NCBI RefSeq assembly: GCF_004087835.1
Contig: NZ_CP035119.1
Location: forward strand, 744,001-808,000
Direction of reading: 5' to 3'
Length of the DNA: 64,000 bases
From: Halorussus pelagicus
GTDB lineage: Archaea > Halobacteriota > Halobacteria > Halobacteriales > Haladaptataceae
Of this stretch, positions 43,233 to 52,369 are shown in pieces; the first letter of the stretch is position 1; each line of letters opens with the position of its first letter. A program made the position numbers and the translations under genes. Under the pieces are notes generated by a model. That model saw nothing but the letters and a program-made list of their open reading frames with translations. It was not told the DNA's origin and made no database searches.

Positions 43233-43252
43233 GAGGTATGATATTGTACCTC
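43233..43252. promoter_or_regulatory. Palindrome GAGGTA-N8-TACCTC before the MBL gene
   Basis: Perfect six-base arms surround an ATGATATTG-like AT core, ending 5 bases before the ATG at 43258. A protein bound here would block transcription start or the ribosome. The AT core may itself be near the transcription start. Confidence 0.4.
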
Positions 43253-43257
43253 GTGGT

Positions 43258-43953
43258 ATGGCGACTGCGACCCAACTCGAAGCCGAATCCGGCAGCGAGG
43301 CGGGCGTCTGGTGGCTCGACCTCGGAAGCGTCAACGCCTATCTCGCCGACGACGGCGGCGACCTCGTGTTGGTCGATGCCGGAACTCCGCGAAACGCAGG
43401 TGACATCCGCGACGGCATCCGCAAGGCGGGCTATCACGTCTCGGACGTGGCCCGCGTTCTCGTTACGCATTACGACGTGGACCACGTCGGCGCGCTCTCG
43501 AAACTCGGACTGGACGCGCCCGTCTACGTCGGCCGGGCCGACGCCGAGATACTGGCGGGCCAGCGGAAACCGAGCGCGCGCAACCACAAGGGCCTGCTCC
43601 AGCGCGCGGCCGACGCCCTCGTCTCGGTACCGGACCTGCCCATCCGGCCGGTTGAGGACGGCGACCAAATCGGCGGATTCACGGCGTACCACACGCCGGG
43701 ACACTCGCCGGGCCACACGGCTTACGTCGCCGAGTCGCCGAGTGTGGCCTTCCTCGGCGATTTGGTCCGCGAGGAGGGCGGCAAGTTAGAGACCTCGCCG
43801 TGGGCCATCAGCTACGACACCGGCGAGGTGGCCCGGAGCGTCCGGCGGTTGTCCGACACCGCACCCGACTTTGAGGTGGCCGCGATGGGCCACGGGACGC
43901 CAATCATGCGCGGCGGGAGCGAGCGACTGCGGGAGTTGGCCGAGCGCGTGTAG
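43258..43953 (+). CDS. MBL-fold metallo-hydrolase
   Basis: A 231-residue metallo-beta-lactamase-fold hydrolase. Metal ligands are visible in THYDVDHVG near residue 71 (HxxxDH), HTPGHSPGHT near 145 (His), FLGDLV near 168 (Asp), and a final GHGTP near 208 (His). Such enzymes hydrolyse thioesters, lactones or phosphodiesters; glyoxalase II-like activity is possible but unproven. The start was chosen just after the palindrome. The methyltransferase gene follows 62 bases later on the same strand. Confidence 0.88.
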   Translation: MATATQLEAESGSEAGVWWLDLGSVNAYLADDGGDLVLVDAGTPRNAGDIRDGIRKAGYHVSDVARVLVTHYDVDHVGALSKLGLDAPVYVGRADAEILAGQRKPSARNHKGLLQRAADALVSVPDLPIRPVEDGDQIGGFTAYHTPGHSPGHTAYVAESPSVAFLGDLVREEGGKLETSPWAISYDTGEVARSVRRLSDTAPDFEVAAMGHGTPIMRGGSERLRELAERV

Positions 43954-44015
43954 CGAGTGCCGACAAATCGCACACCCCCGGACGTTTACGTGTGACGAGC
44001 GAGTCGGTCGAACCG

Positions 44016-44639
44016 ATGAGCGACCGAGACGCGGTTCGTCGAGCCTACGACGAGATGGCCGAGACCTACGCCGCCGAGCGCTCCGAGCGGGGTCGTGGAG
44101 TGGAGATTCTGACGGCGTTTCTGGACTCGCTTCCGGAGAACCCCCGCGTCCTCGACGCCGGATGCGGACAGGGAACGCCGGTTCTCCGCCGAGTCGCCGA
44201 GTCGGGCGACCCGGTGGGTCTCGACTTCTCGCGCGAGCAGTTGGGACTCGCGTACGAAACCGTCCCCGGCGCACCGCTCGTCCGGGGCGACATGACCGCG
44301 CTCCCCCTCGAAGCGGACGCGTTCGACGCCGTGACCGCCTTCCACTCGTTGATTCACGTCCCCTCGGGCGACCACGAGACGGTCCTCGCGGAGTTCGCGC
44401 GCGTCGTCCGACCCGGCGGGCGCGTCCTTCTGACAGAGGGTATCGAGGAGTGGTCCGGGGCGAATCCGGATTGGCTCGACAGCGGCGTCGAGATGCGATG
44501 GGACATCGCCGGGGTCGAGGAGACGAAAAATCAATTGGAACGCGCCGGGTTCACGGTCGAAGACGAGTGGCGCGTTACCGACGAACTGGCCGACGACGAG
44601 GTTGAAAAACCGTTTCTCGAAGCGCGGTTAGAAGGGTGA
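44016..44639 (+). CDS. Class I SAM-dependent methyltransferase
   Basis: A 207-residue methyltransferase. SAM motif I is VLDAGCGQGTPVLRR near residue 44, motif II is GLDFSREQ near 68, and motif IV is AFDAVTAFHSLIHV near 100; RVVRPGGRVLL near 128 is the post-motif. It belongs to the methyltransferase-11/25 group with small-molecule substrates; the target is unknown. A GTG start eight codons upstream is possible. It is convergent with the DUF7126 gene; only 8 bases separate the stops. Confidence 0.85.
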   Translation: MSDRDAVRRAYDEMAETYAAERSERGRGVEILTAFLDSLPENPRVLDAGCGQGTPVLRRVAESGDPVGLDFSREQLGLAYETVPGAPLVRGDMTALPLEADAFDAVTAFHSLIHVPSGDHETVLAEFARVVRPGGRVLLTEGIEEWSGANPDWLDSGVEMRWDIAGVEETKNQLERAGFTVEDEWRVTDELADDEVEKPFLEARLEG

Positions 44640-44647
44640 AATCGCTC

Positions 44648-44968
44648 TCAGGCCGCCAGTTCCTCGGCGACGGCTTCCGCCGACAGCAGTTGCGGGTCCA
44701 CGATGAGGTCGGCCTGTCCGCGGGCGAAGTCCGGCAGGTCGTCGTCGGTGTAGACGACGACGTGCAGGTCGTCGGTGAGGTCCTTGGCGACCGGGATGGC
44801 CGTCGCGCCCGCCGTCTCGGTCAGGACCAGCGTGTCGGCGTCGGTGATTCCGGCCGCTTCGAGCGCGGGACGGTTCGGGGAGTCCTCGATGCGGGTCAGT
44901 TCGACGCCCTCGGTTTCGAGCGCGTCGCCCAGTCCGTCTCGGTCGGGACCGAGAAGAATTGCCTTCAT
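44648..44968 (-). CDS. DUF7126-type small protein in the guaA operon
   Basis: A 106-residue alpha/beta protein: MKAILLGPDRDGLGDALETE is a Rossmann-like first unit, followed by GITDADTLVLTETAGATAIPV and DDLHVVVYTDDDLPDF. It resembles a small nucleotide-binding (TrkA-N-like) domain and matches the haloarchaeal family I know as DUF7126. Its start follows the guaA stop by 4 bases, so it is probably co-transcribed with pyrG and guaA. A role in purine regulation is a guess from position. Confidence 0.75.
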   Translation of the reverse strand: MKAILLGPDRDGLGDALETEGVELTRIEDSPNRPALEAAGITDADTLVLTETAGATAIPVAKDLTDDLHVVVYTDDDLPDFARGQADLIVDPQLLSAEAVAEELAA

Positions 44969-44972
44969 CGTC

Positions 44973-45890
44973 TCACTCGTACTCGATGGTCGCGGGCGGC
45001 TTGTGGGTCACGTCGTAGACCACCCGCGAGACGTTGTCGTTCTGTCCCGTGATGCGACTCTGGATGCGCTGAAGCGTCTCCCAGTCGATTTCTTGGGCGC
45101 GCGCGGTCATGCCGTCTCGACTCTCGACCGAGCGTACCGAGACCACGTAGCCGTGGACGCGGTTGTCGCCCTTGACGCCGGTTGCCTTGCCGAGGACCGC
45201 GGCGAACGCCTGCCACGGGTCGTACTCTTCCAGTTCCTCTTCGACGACGTGAGTCGCCTCGCGGGCGACCTCCAACTTCTCGTCGGTGACCTCTCCGAGG
45301 ATGCGGACCGCGAGACCCGGACCGGGGAACGGCATGCGCTCGGCGATAATCTCTTCGAGGTCGAGTTCGCGGGCGACTTCTCGGACCTCGTCCTTGTAGA
45401 GGTCGCGCATCGGTTCGACGATGCCCTCGAAGTCCACCACGTCGGGCAGGCCGCCGACGTTGTGGTGGGACTTGATGGTGCCCTCGCTCTCGATGCGGTC
45501 GGGGTAGATGGTCCCCTGCACGAGGAACTGGGCATCGGTCTCCTCGGCGACCGTCTCGAACTCCCGAATGAACTGCTCACCGATGGCGTGGCGCTTCTTC
45601 TCGGGGTCGGTGACGCCCGCGAGTACGTCGAGGAAGCGGTCTTTCGCGTCCACGATGCGGAGACTGTCCATGTAGTCGAACGTCTCCCGAATCTCGTCGG
45701 TCTCGCCCTTTCGCATCAGGCCGGTATCGACGTAGACCGGGGTGAGTTGGTCGCCGACGGCCTCGTAGGCCAGCGCGGCGGCCGTCGAAGAATCGACGCC
45801 GCCCGACAGCGCGATGACGGCGTTGGCGTCGCCGACCTGTTCACGAATCTCTGCGATCTTCTCGTCGATGAATTCCTCTGTGTTGACCAT
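44973..45890 (-). CDS. guaA: GMP synthase, ATP-pyrophosphatase subunit
   Basis: A 305-residue subunit that adenylates XMP and transfers ammonia to form GMP. The P-loop [19 protein letters not shown] near residue 25 identifies the N-type ATP pyrophosphatase. The C-terminal dimerisation domain has [18 protein letters not shown] and ends with [16 protein letters not shown], which binds XMP. In archaea the glutaminase part is a separate protein, as the length here shows; that gene is not in the window. Its ATG overlaps the pyrG stop by one base. Confidence 0.94.
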   Translation of the reverse strand: MVNTEEFIDEKIAEIREQVGDANAVIALSGGVDSSTAAALAYEAVGDQLTPVYVDTGLMRKGETDEIRETFDYMDSLRIVDAKDRFLDVLAGVTDPEKKRHAIGEQFIREFETVAEETDAQFLVQGTIYPDRIESEGTIKSHHNVGGLPDVVDFEGIVEPMRDLYKDEVREVARELDLEEIIAERMPFPGPGLAVRILGEVTDEKLEVAREATHVVEEELEEYDPWQAFAAVLGKATGVKGDNRVHGYVVSVRSVESRDGMTARAQEIDWETLQRIQSRITGQNDNVSRVVYDVTHKPPATIEYE

Positions 45891-47548
45891 CAGGCTTCGA
45901 CCTCCTCGGCGTTTTTCGCGTCTGTTTCGGACTCGTCCAGCACGGCCTCAAGCAGGCCGACGAACGGCGGACTTGCGCGGGTCGGCCGCGACCGGAACTC
46001 GGGGTGGAACTGCGTGCCGACGAAGTACGGATGGTCGGCCAGTTCCACAATCTCCATGCGGTTGCCCGACTGCCCCGAGAACACGAGGTCGGTGTCCTCA
46101 AACTGCTCGAAGTATTCGGGGTTGACCTCGTAGCGGTGGCGGTGGCGCTCCGTGCAGGACGTGCCGCCGTAGATTCGCTCCGCGACGGTTCCGGATTCGA
46201 TGTCGGTCTCGTGGGCACCGAGTCGCATCGTCCCGCCGAGGTCTTCGAGGTCGTACTGCTCGGGTAGGAGGTCGATGACCGGGTGGGGCGTGTCCGGTTC
46301 GAGTTCCGCAGAGTGTGCGCCCTCCAGTCCGAGGACGTTCCGGGCGAACTCCACGACCGCGAGTTGGAAGCCAAGACAGAGACCGAGGTAGGGCACGCCG
46401 TTCTCGCGGGCGTACCGAACGGCCTCGATTTTCCCCTCCGTGCCGCGAGAGCCGAATCCGCCGGGGACGACGACGCCGTCGGCCTCGCGGAGGCGCTGTT
46501 CGTGGTCGTCGTCCATCTGCTCGGAATCGACCCACCGGACGTTCACGTCCACGTTCTTCTCCAGTCCGGCGTGCTTGAGCGCCTCGTTGACCGACATGTA
46601 GGCGTCTTCGAGGTCGTACTTGCCGACGAGCGCGATGTCCACTTCGCCGTGGGTGTCTTGAGTGACGAGGTTGCGCCACGTATTGTCGCGCTCGTCCTTC
46701 GGAAGCGCGTCGTCGGCGAGGTCGAATCGGTCCATCACGTACTCGTCGAGACCTTCTTCTTCGACCATCAGCGGGACGTGATAGATATCTTTCACGTCAG
46801 GGTTCGAGAAGACGGCGTCAGTCGGTACGTCGCAGAACAGCGCGATTTTCTCCTTGGTCGAGGGGTCGAGTTCGTCCTCGCCGCGCCCGACCAGAATGTC
46901 CGGTTGGAGTCCGATGGAGCGCAGTTCCTTCACGGAGTGTTGGGTCGGCTTGGTCTTCTGCTCGCCGTTCTTCGAGTAAGGAACGAGCGTGACGTGCGTC
47001 AGCAGGAAGTCCTCCTCGTCTTCCTCGTGGGCGAACTGCCGGAGGGCTTCGAGGAACGGCATTCCCTCAATGTCGCCCACCGTACCGCCGACCTCCACGA
47101 TGCACACGTCGTGGCCCTCGGCGGCCTCCCGAATCCGGCGCTTGATGTCGTCGGTGACGTGGGGAATAATCTGGACGGTCTTGCCCAGATAATCGCCCGC
47201 GCGCTCCTTCTCGATGACGTGCTGGTAGGTCTTGCCCGTGGTGACGTTGTGGTCGAACGTCATGTCGATGTCGAGGAATCGCTCGTAGTTCCCCAAATCG
47301 AGGTCCACCTCGCCACCGTCCTTGAGGACGTACACCTCGCCGTGCTGGAAGGGGTTCATCGTCCCCGCGTCCACGTTGAGGTAGGGATCGACTTTGACCG
47401 CGGTCACGTCGAATCCGGCGTTGGCCAGCAGACGGCCGGTGCTGGCGGCGGTGATACCCTTGCCGAGTCCCGACATGACGCCCCCGGTAACGAAGATGAA
47501 CTTGTTCCCGAGAGAAGGGTCGTAATCAGTTTCCGGTTCTGTCGGCAT
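45890..47548 (-). CDS. pyrG: CTP synthase
   Basis: A 552-residue enzyme making CTP from UTP, ATP and glutamine. The N-terminal synthetase domain begins [20 protein letters not shown] near residue 17 (P-loop). The C-terminal glutaminase has the nucleophile in [15 protein letters not shown] near 386 and the His-Glu pair in [13 protein letters not shown] near 518. I chose MPTEPETD because it lies just before the conserved block; the longer reading is shadow. First gene of the pyrG-guaA-DUF7126 operon, divergent from the HtrA gene. Confidence 0.96.
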   Translation of the reverse strand: MPTEPETDYDPSLGNKFIFVTGGVMSGLGKGITAASTGRLLANAGFDVTAVKVDPYLNVDAGTMNPFQHGEVYVLKDGGEVDLDLGNYERFLDIDMTFDHNVTTGKTYQHVIEKERAGDYLGKTVQIIPHVTDDIKRRIREAAEGHDVCIVEVGGTVGDIEGMPFLEALRQFAHEEDEEDFLLTHVTLVPYSKNGEQKTKPTQHSVKELRSIGLQPDILVGRGEDELDPSTKEKIALFCDVPTDAVFSNPDVKDIYHVPLMVEEEGLDEYVMDRFDLADDALPKDERDNTWRNLVTQDTHGEVDIALVGKYDLEDAYMSVNEALKHAGLEKNVDVNVRWVDSEQMDDDHEQRLREADGVVVPGGFGSRGTEGKIEAVRYARENGVPYLGLCLGFQLAVVEFARNVLGLEGAHSAELEPDTPHPVIDLLPEQYDLEDLGGTMRLGAHETDIESGTVAERIYGGTSCTERHRHRYEVNPEYFEQFEDTDLVFSGQSGNRMEIVELADHPYFVGTQFHPEFRSRPTRASPPFVGLLEAVLDESETDAKNAEEVEA

Positions 47549-47709
47549 ACTGGGTGTCGGCGGCCGCTGTTCAAAACGATTTCGGAGCGAGAAAGGACCG
47601 TCAGAGGGTGGCACGATTGGGGCGCTCGAACGGCGGAAATACTCGTCTAGCGGGCCGCTCGCCGGACGCTATCCCAATCTTCTTTATCGAGCAGTGGGAG
47701 GAAAACCCG

Positions 47710-48813
47710 ATGGAAAACGGACCAACTCGCAGGCGCGTCCTCGGTTCGCTCGCGGCCGTGGCAACGGGTAGCGTCGCGGGCTGTTCGAGCGACTCGCCGC
47801 CCGGTTCGGACGGACCGAATAACGGTGGCTCCGAGACCGACCCCGCGCGCGGCGCGTCGGAGACGACCGCCGCCGACGCCGACAGCGTCTACACGCGGGT
47901 CTACCGGAAGACCTCTGACTCTGTCGCGCTGATTCGCACGCCGAGCGGGTCGCAAGGGTCGGGGTTCCTCTACGACGACCGCCACTACGTCACTAACTAC
48001 CACGTCATCGGGTCGGCCGACCGCGTGAGCGTCCAGTTCGACGACGCACTCTCGCGGGTCGGCCGCGTCGTCGGCCGCGACCCCCGGAGCGACCTCGCGG
48101 TCGTTGAGGTGGACGTGCCCGACGGCATCGCGTCGCTGGACCTGACTGACTCGGAGACGCCAATCGGCACCCGCGTCGCGGTCGTCGGCAGTCCCTACGG
48201 TCTCCGAGGGTCGCTCACCTCCGGCATCGTCAGCGGCGTGGACCGACAGGTGGCGAGTCCCGTCGGCGACTACCGGATTCCCAACGGCATCCAGACCGAC
48301 GCGCCGGTCAACCCCGGCAACTCCGGCGGGCCGCTCGTGAACCTCTCGGGCGACGTATTGGGCGTCGTCAACTCCGGGGGCGGCGACAACATCGCGTTCG
48401 CTATCTCCGCGTCGCTGGTGCGCCGGGTGGTCCCGGCGCTCATCGCCGACGGCGAGTACGACCACCCGTTCCTCGGCGCGCGCGCGACGACGGTCACGGA
48501 ACTGGTCGCGCGAGCGAACGAGTTCCCCACCGCCGAGGGCGTTCTCGTGGTGGACGTTCCGGCGGGCGTCCCGGCCGAGGGGCAACTTCGGCCCTGTACG
48601 AGCGTCAAGCAGGTTGAGGGATTCCGCGTCCCGGTCGGCGGCGACGCCATTCTTGCCGTCGAGGGAACGACGATTCGAACCGAGAAGGACCTCCACGCAT
48701 ACCTCGCGCTGGAAGCGAGTCCGGGCGACACGCTGTCGGTCGAGGTCCGGCGCGACGGCGGGACGACGACCGTTCCGGTCGAAATCGGCGAGCGTCCGGA
48801 ACTGGTCGCGTAA
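47710..48813 (+). CDS. HtrA/DegP-type serine protease, Tat lipoprotein
   Basis: A 367-residue envelope protease. Residues 1-26 are a Tat lipoprotein signal: TRRRVLGSLAAVATGSVAGC, with Cys at the lipobox. An acidic linker follows, then a trypsin-like domain with the triad His in VTNYHVIG near 98, Asp in DPRSDLAVVEV near 127 and Ser in NPGNSGGPLVN near 205. A C-terminal PDZ domain spans about 270-365. It likely degrades misfolded exported proteins in the cell wall zone. Start at MENGPT directly before the double Arg. Divergent from pyrG. Confidence 0.92.
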   Translation: MENGPTRRRVLGSLAAVATGSVAGCSSDSPPGSDGPNNGGSETDPARGASETTAADADSVYTRVYRKTSDSVALIRTPSGSQGSGFLYDDRHYVTNYHVIGSADRVSVQFDDALSRVGRVVGRDPRSDLAVVEVDVPDGIASLDLTDSETPIGTRVAVVGSPYGLRGSLTSGIVSGVDRQVASPVGDYRIPNGIQTDAPVNPGNSGGPLVNLSGDVLGVVNSGGGDNIAFAISASLVRRVVPALIADGEYDHPFLGARATTVTELVARANEFPTAEGVLVVDVPAGVPAEGQLRPCTSVKQVEGFRVPVGGDAILAVEGTTIRTEKDLHAYLALEASPGDTLSVEVRRDGGTTTVPVEIGERPELVA

Positions 48814-48849
48814 AGTGCTGAAAGTCGTCGCCGTCTCTTCCTCGGCCGT

Positions 48850-49206
48850 TCAGTCGTCTTCCCAAGGGTAGTTCTGGCCGCCGCCCTCGTAGGGTTCGTT
48901 CTTCGGGTGTGTTGGGCCGTTACTACTCGATTTCTTCGCGTTAGCTCGGAGTTGGAGGGCGAACGCGAGGAGAAAGCAGAGATTCGCGGCGACCTGAAAC
49001 GCGAACGTCTCGAACGGCGTCGCACAGTCGGTGACGCATCGTGGATTGTTCGCTACGGAGAACGGAATCAACCCAATGAAGACCAGCGGATACGCGATTT
49101 CCTCTTCCAGTTTCAGCGACCCCTCCGCGCGAAGTGAGAAGACGAGGGCGGTGAGACTCGCTCCCGAAACGAACAGAGCGAGGTTGACCATCGAGAGGAG
49201 TTTCAT
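48850..49206 (-). CDS. Membrane protein of unknown function
   Basis: A 118-residue protein with three hydrophobic segments (LSMVNLALFVSGASLTALVF near residue 5; EIAYPLVFIGLIPFSVA; FAFQVAANLCFLLAFALQL) and an acidic/aromatic tail with PYEGGGQNYPWEDD. A short loop between the last two segments has two Cys (PRCVTDC) that may form a disulfide outside. The ORF is a few residues longer upstream. Lower GC than its neighbours. No family recognised. Confidence 0.6.
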   Translation of the reverse strand: MKLLSMVNLALFVSGASLTALVFSLRAEGSLKLEEEIAYPLVFIGLIPFSVANNPRCVTDCATPFETFAFQVAANLCFLLAFALQLRANAKKSSSNGPTHPKNEPYEGGGQNYPWEDD

Positions 49207-49242
49207 ATCGGAAATCAACGCTCTTCTGAAATGACTGTATCG

Positions 49243-49899
49243 TTACCCGAGCTGTTCGACCAGAAACGCGCCGACGGCGTCGGCCACCTTCGCGTGCTGG
49301 CCGACGAAGAAGTGGTCGGCGCTCATCTCCACGGTCTCGCACTCTAACTCTTTCGCGCGCTCGACCAGCGGCCGCCAGTCGGCCGTGTCGTCTCGCGTGC
49401 CGTAGACGACCTGCACCGGTCCTTCTACGTCTGCTAGCGCCTCGGCGGCGTCCAAGTCCTCGGCCAACCGTGAGGCGGGCGCGAGCAGAGAGACGGCGTC
49501 CGGTTGGGGGTCGGTTGTCGCGGCCGCGAGGGTCGCCATCGCGCCGCCGAAACTGAACCCGAAGACGCCCACGCGGTCGTACCGCTCGCGCGCCCACCGC
49601 AGGGCGTTGCGGGCGTCCTCGCGCTCGCCATACCCCTCGTCCCAGTCGTCGTAGTCGAACCGCAGGCAGGCGATTCCGGACTCGACGAGGGCTTCGCTGA
49701 CGGCGGTCAGGCGCTTGTCGCCGCGGTGGCCGCGGTGCTGTGGATGAGGCGGGCAGGCGACGACTATCCGCGAGGCGCTGTGCGCCTTGGTCTCGTCGGG
49801 CGGCGAAGCCGCGAGGTCGGCGTTCGCGTCGGCGTCGGGCGTGTCGAGGGTCGCGCGCACGTCGCGGCCGCCGGGAATCGGCAGGTCCTCGGAGTGCAT
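49243..49899 (-). CDS. Alpha/beta-hydrolase
   Basis: A 218-residue hydrolase fold. The nucleophile elbow is FGFSFGGAMATLA near residue 112 (Ser), the acid is in VVYGTRDDTADWRP near 165, and the catalytic His in EMSADHFFVGQHAKV near 195. The oxyanion region is VVACPPHPQHRGHRGDKR. It resembles the dienelactone hydrolase/COG2945 group; the substrate is unknown. I started at MHSEDLP, since the upstream extension is basic and overlaps the next promoter. Confidence 0.85.
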   Translation of the reverse strand: MHSEDLPIPGGRDVRATLDTPDADANADLAASPPDETKAHSASRIVVACPPHPQHRGHRGDKRLTAVSEALVESGIACLRFDYDDWDEGYGEREDARNALRWARERYDRVGVFGFSFGGAMATLAAATTDPQPDAVSLLAPASRLAEDLDAAEALADVEGPVQVVYGTRDDTADWRPLVERAKELECETVEMSADHFFVGQHAKVADAVGAFLVEQLG

Positions 49900-50076
49900 G
49901 GCCGGTCGTTGTGGAAGCGTCCGGATAAGGGTTGTATTCCGGCTCTGGTGCGAGTGAGCTGGAGACACGGACCGCAGGAGGAGTTTCGGTAGAGAAATTT
50001 CCGCTCGTTCGTGGTGTCGAGACCCCCCGACGACCCCGCCGAAACGACTGCCGAGCGTCAGACGACTGTTGGGGAG

Positions 50077-50101
50077 GTGAGGATTTTAAGGGTCCCCTCA
50101 C
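50077..50101 (+). promoter_or_regulatory. pspA promoter with flanking inverted repeat
   Basis: A TATA-like ATTTTAAG sits between GTGAGG and CCTCAC arms (50077-50082 and 50096-50101). The TATA centre is about 29 bases before the pspA ATG. A dyad around the TATA box suits a repressor that excludes TBP, which would give stress-induced expression. GAGGGTGA just before the ATG is a good Shine-Dalgarno match. Confidence 0.5.
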
Positions 50102-50114
50102 GAAAGAGGGTGAT

Positions 50115-50951
50115 ATGGGAGTGCTTTCACGCCTGTCGTACGTCGTCCGGTCGAAGATAAACGCCGTGCTGAATCGAGCCGAGGACCCCTCCGAGACACT
50201 CGATTACTCCTACGAGCAGATGCGCGACGAGTTACAGGAGGTTAAGCAGGGCATCGCCGACCTGACGACCCAGAAGAAGCGACTCGAAATGCAGAAGCGC
50301 CGCCTCGAAGAGAACGTCGAGAAGCACAACGAGCAGGCGCGTCAGGCCGTCAATCAGGACCGCGAGGACCTCGCCCGGCGCGCGCTGGAGAAGAAAAAGC
50401 AGAAGATGAACCAGATCGAGGACCTCGAAGGCCAAATCGCCAACCTGCAGAACACGCAGGACAACCTCGTCGAGAAGAAAGACCAGCTCCAAAACCGCAT
50501 CGAGGAGTTCCGCACGAAGAAAGAGAGCATGAAGGCCCGCTACGAGGCCGCCGAGGCACAGACCCGCGTCTCGGAGGCCATGACGGGCGCTGGCGACGAA
50601 ATGGAGGACGTTGGCCGCGCCATCGAGCGCGCCGAGGAGCGCACCGAGGACATGGAGGCCCGCTCGGAGGCGATGGACGAGTTGCAGGACTCGGGCGTCT
50701 TCGAGGACGCCCTCTCGGACAAGGACAGCCTCGACCGCGAACTCGAAGACGTTCGGACCTCCGGCGAAGTGGACGCCGAACTCGAAACCCTCAAGACCGA
50801 GATGGGAAAGGGGTCGAGCGGCTCCGGCGAGTCGGACGCCGAACCTGCCGACCTCGACGCGGCGGACCTCGAAACCGAAGTCGAGACCGAGACCGCGAGC
50901 GAGGACATCGAAGCCGAGTTAGAGGACCTCAAAGACGACGAGAGTAGCTAA
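50115..50951 (+). CDS. PspA/IM30 (ESCRT-III-like) membrane-maintenance protein
   Basis: A 278-residue protein of the PspA/Vipp1 family, now grouped with ESCRT-III. The N-terminus MGVLSRLSYVVRSKINAVLN is the amphipathic membrane-binding helix. Residues 25-200 are the long coiled-coil hairpin (EDPSETLDYSYEQMRDELQE, then QKKRLEMQKRRLEENVEKHN). The last 70 residues are acidic. It would polymerise at stressed membranes. Its stop overlaps the 3' end of the convergent surface protein gene. Confidence 0.92.
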   Translation: MGVLSRLSYVVRSKINAVLNRAEDPSETLDYSYEQMRDELQEVKQGIADLTTQKKRLEMQKRRLEENVEKHNEQARQAVNQDREDLARRALEKKKQKMNQIEDLEGQIANLQNTQDNLVEKKDQLQNRIEEFRTKKESMKARYEAAEAQTRVSEAMTGAGDEMEDVGRAIERAEERTEDMEARSEAMDELQDSGVFEDALSDKDSLDRELEDVRTSGEVDAELETLKTEMGKGSSGSGESDAEPADLDAADLETEVETETASEDIEAELEDLKDDESS

Positions 50952-52297
50952 CGAACCGCGGTCGCGTTCGGGTCGCTCGTCGCCGACGAGCGACCCGAAT
51001 GGGCTGGCGAATCTTGGGCCGAACTCCGCGCTGAGTCCCGCACTAAACTCCGCGCCGAGTTCTCTGCCGCTTCGGCGAGGCGCGCGGCAGTGTCGGCGGT
51101 TTCGGCGGCCGTGACGCGGACCGTCGCGCCGTCGCGTTCCACGATGTAGTACATCCCCGGCGCGTGGTCGCTGGCCGGAACCAAGAGCGTGTCGTCCGAC
51201 GTCTGATTGTCGCGCGCGCCGCTGGCGTCGAGCAGGTCGCGCCACGCGGCGGCGAACTCGCGCGCCTCGTCTCCCGATTCCCACATCGTCACCCAGCGAG
51301 TCGCCGGTCCGGTCTCGTCGGCGGCGTAGTAGTCCATCCGGTCGTTTGTCCACCCCTCGGCGGCGTCGGCCGCGCGGGCGAACCGCAGGCCGTTCAGCCG
51401 GAGCGCGTGGCGGACGACCAACTCGCCCACGGTGTCGGTGTGGTAGCGGGTCAGGTTCCGGTCGCCGGAAATCTCGGGCGAGTCGGGGAGCGGCGCGCGC
51501 TCGATTTCCTCGCCGGGGTGGAGCAGTTCGGCCGTCGAGTTCGGCGGGCGCTCGATGGCGGCCGACCGATTCGCGGCCGAACTCCCGGCCGCCTCGTGGA
51601 ACTCGTAGCCGTAGTAGTAGGGCGTCCCGGCGATGCTGTGTGGCCACGCCGCCCGCGTCAGCGTCCGGTTGTACTCGCCGACCGAGTAGTCGCTCTCGCC
51701 GTCGCGGTCGAGATACTGTTGGGTCACCCACATCGCGTCGCCCTCCACGAGCGCGGTAGTGACGAGTCGGGAGTCAGTCGTCCATCGGTCGAACGCCGAC
51801 CGGAACTGTCGGCGCGAGGGCGTCAGTAGGTCGTGTTGAAACTGGAGCGCGTGGACGAACTCGTGGGCCAGCACCGCCTCTTGGGAGACGCCGTGGTCGG
51901 TCAGGTCCGACTCGTCGAGTAGGTAGATGTGGACCTCGCCCCGGCGCTCGACGGTGTAGCCCAACGGGTGCCTGCGCTCGGTCGTGGCGTTCGAGTACAA
52001 CTGAAGCGCCTGCGCGCCGATGGGCCGGATGCCCCCGAACGCGTCGCGCACGTCGTAGGGCGGTCCCTCCTCGGCGTCGTACTCGTGGAGCGTGATGTCT
52101 TGGGTGGCCGAGAGGTCACGCAGTCGTTCGACCCGACTCAGCACCGTCGTCGGGTCGTAGTCCGGTTCGAACCCCTCGGTCTCGATGTCGATTGTCTCGT
52201 CGGTCGCCGGTGGCGTTTCGTCGCCCGCGACCGGAACCGCGCCCGCGAGGACGACGAGCGCGACTGCCAGCGCGACCGTGCGCCGGGAACGTGGCAT
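50948..52297 (-). CDS. Hvo_1808-type surface protein
   Basis: A 449-residue exported protein. Residues 1-30 are a Sec signal (TVALAVALVVLAGAVPVAG). The body has HEFVHALQFQHD near residue 145, an HExxH zinc motif, followed by a helical region and DGDAMWVTQQYL, with Asn sequons (NATT, NRTL, NRSA, NSTA) suggesting glycosylation. The C-terminal 60 residues are Ala/Ser-rich without a membrane anchor. Homologues are listed as Hvo_1808 family surface proteins; peptidase activity is not established. Start at MPRSRRTV chosen as the base of the signal. Confidence 0.82.
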   Translation of the reverse strand: MPRSRRTVALAVALVVLAGAVPVAGDETPPATDETIDIETEGFEPDYDPTTVLSRVERLRDLSATQDITLHEYDAEEGPPYDVRDAFGGIRPIGAQALQLYSNATTERRHPLGYTVERRGEVHIYLLDESDLTDHGVSQEAVLAHEFVHALQFQHDLLTPSRRQFRSAFDRWTTDSRLVTTALVEGDAMWVTQQYLDRDGESDYSVGEYNRTLTRAAWPHSIAGTPYYYGYEFHEAAGSSAANRSAAIERPPNSTAELLHPGEEIERAPLPDSPEISGDRNLTRYHTDTVGELVVRHALRLNGLRFARAADAAEGWTNDRMDYYAADETGPATRWVTMWESGDEAREFAAAWRDLLDASGARDNQTSDDTLLVPASDHAPGMYYIVERDGATVRVTAAETADTAARLAEAAENSARSLVRDSARSSAQDSPAHSGRSSATSDPNATAVR

Positions 52298-52369
52298 GAC
52301 CACAGGCACGGCGCGGAGCGTCAAAAGGCCCGCGGGTATTTTCCGTAGAGCGAGCGTAGGGGGTCGCAC

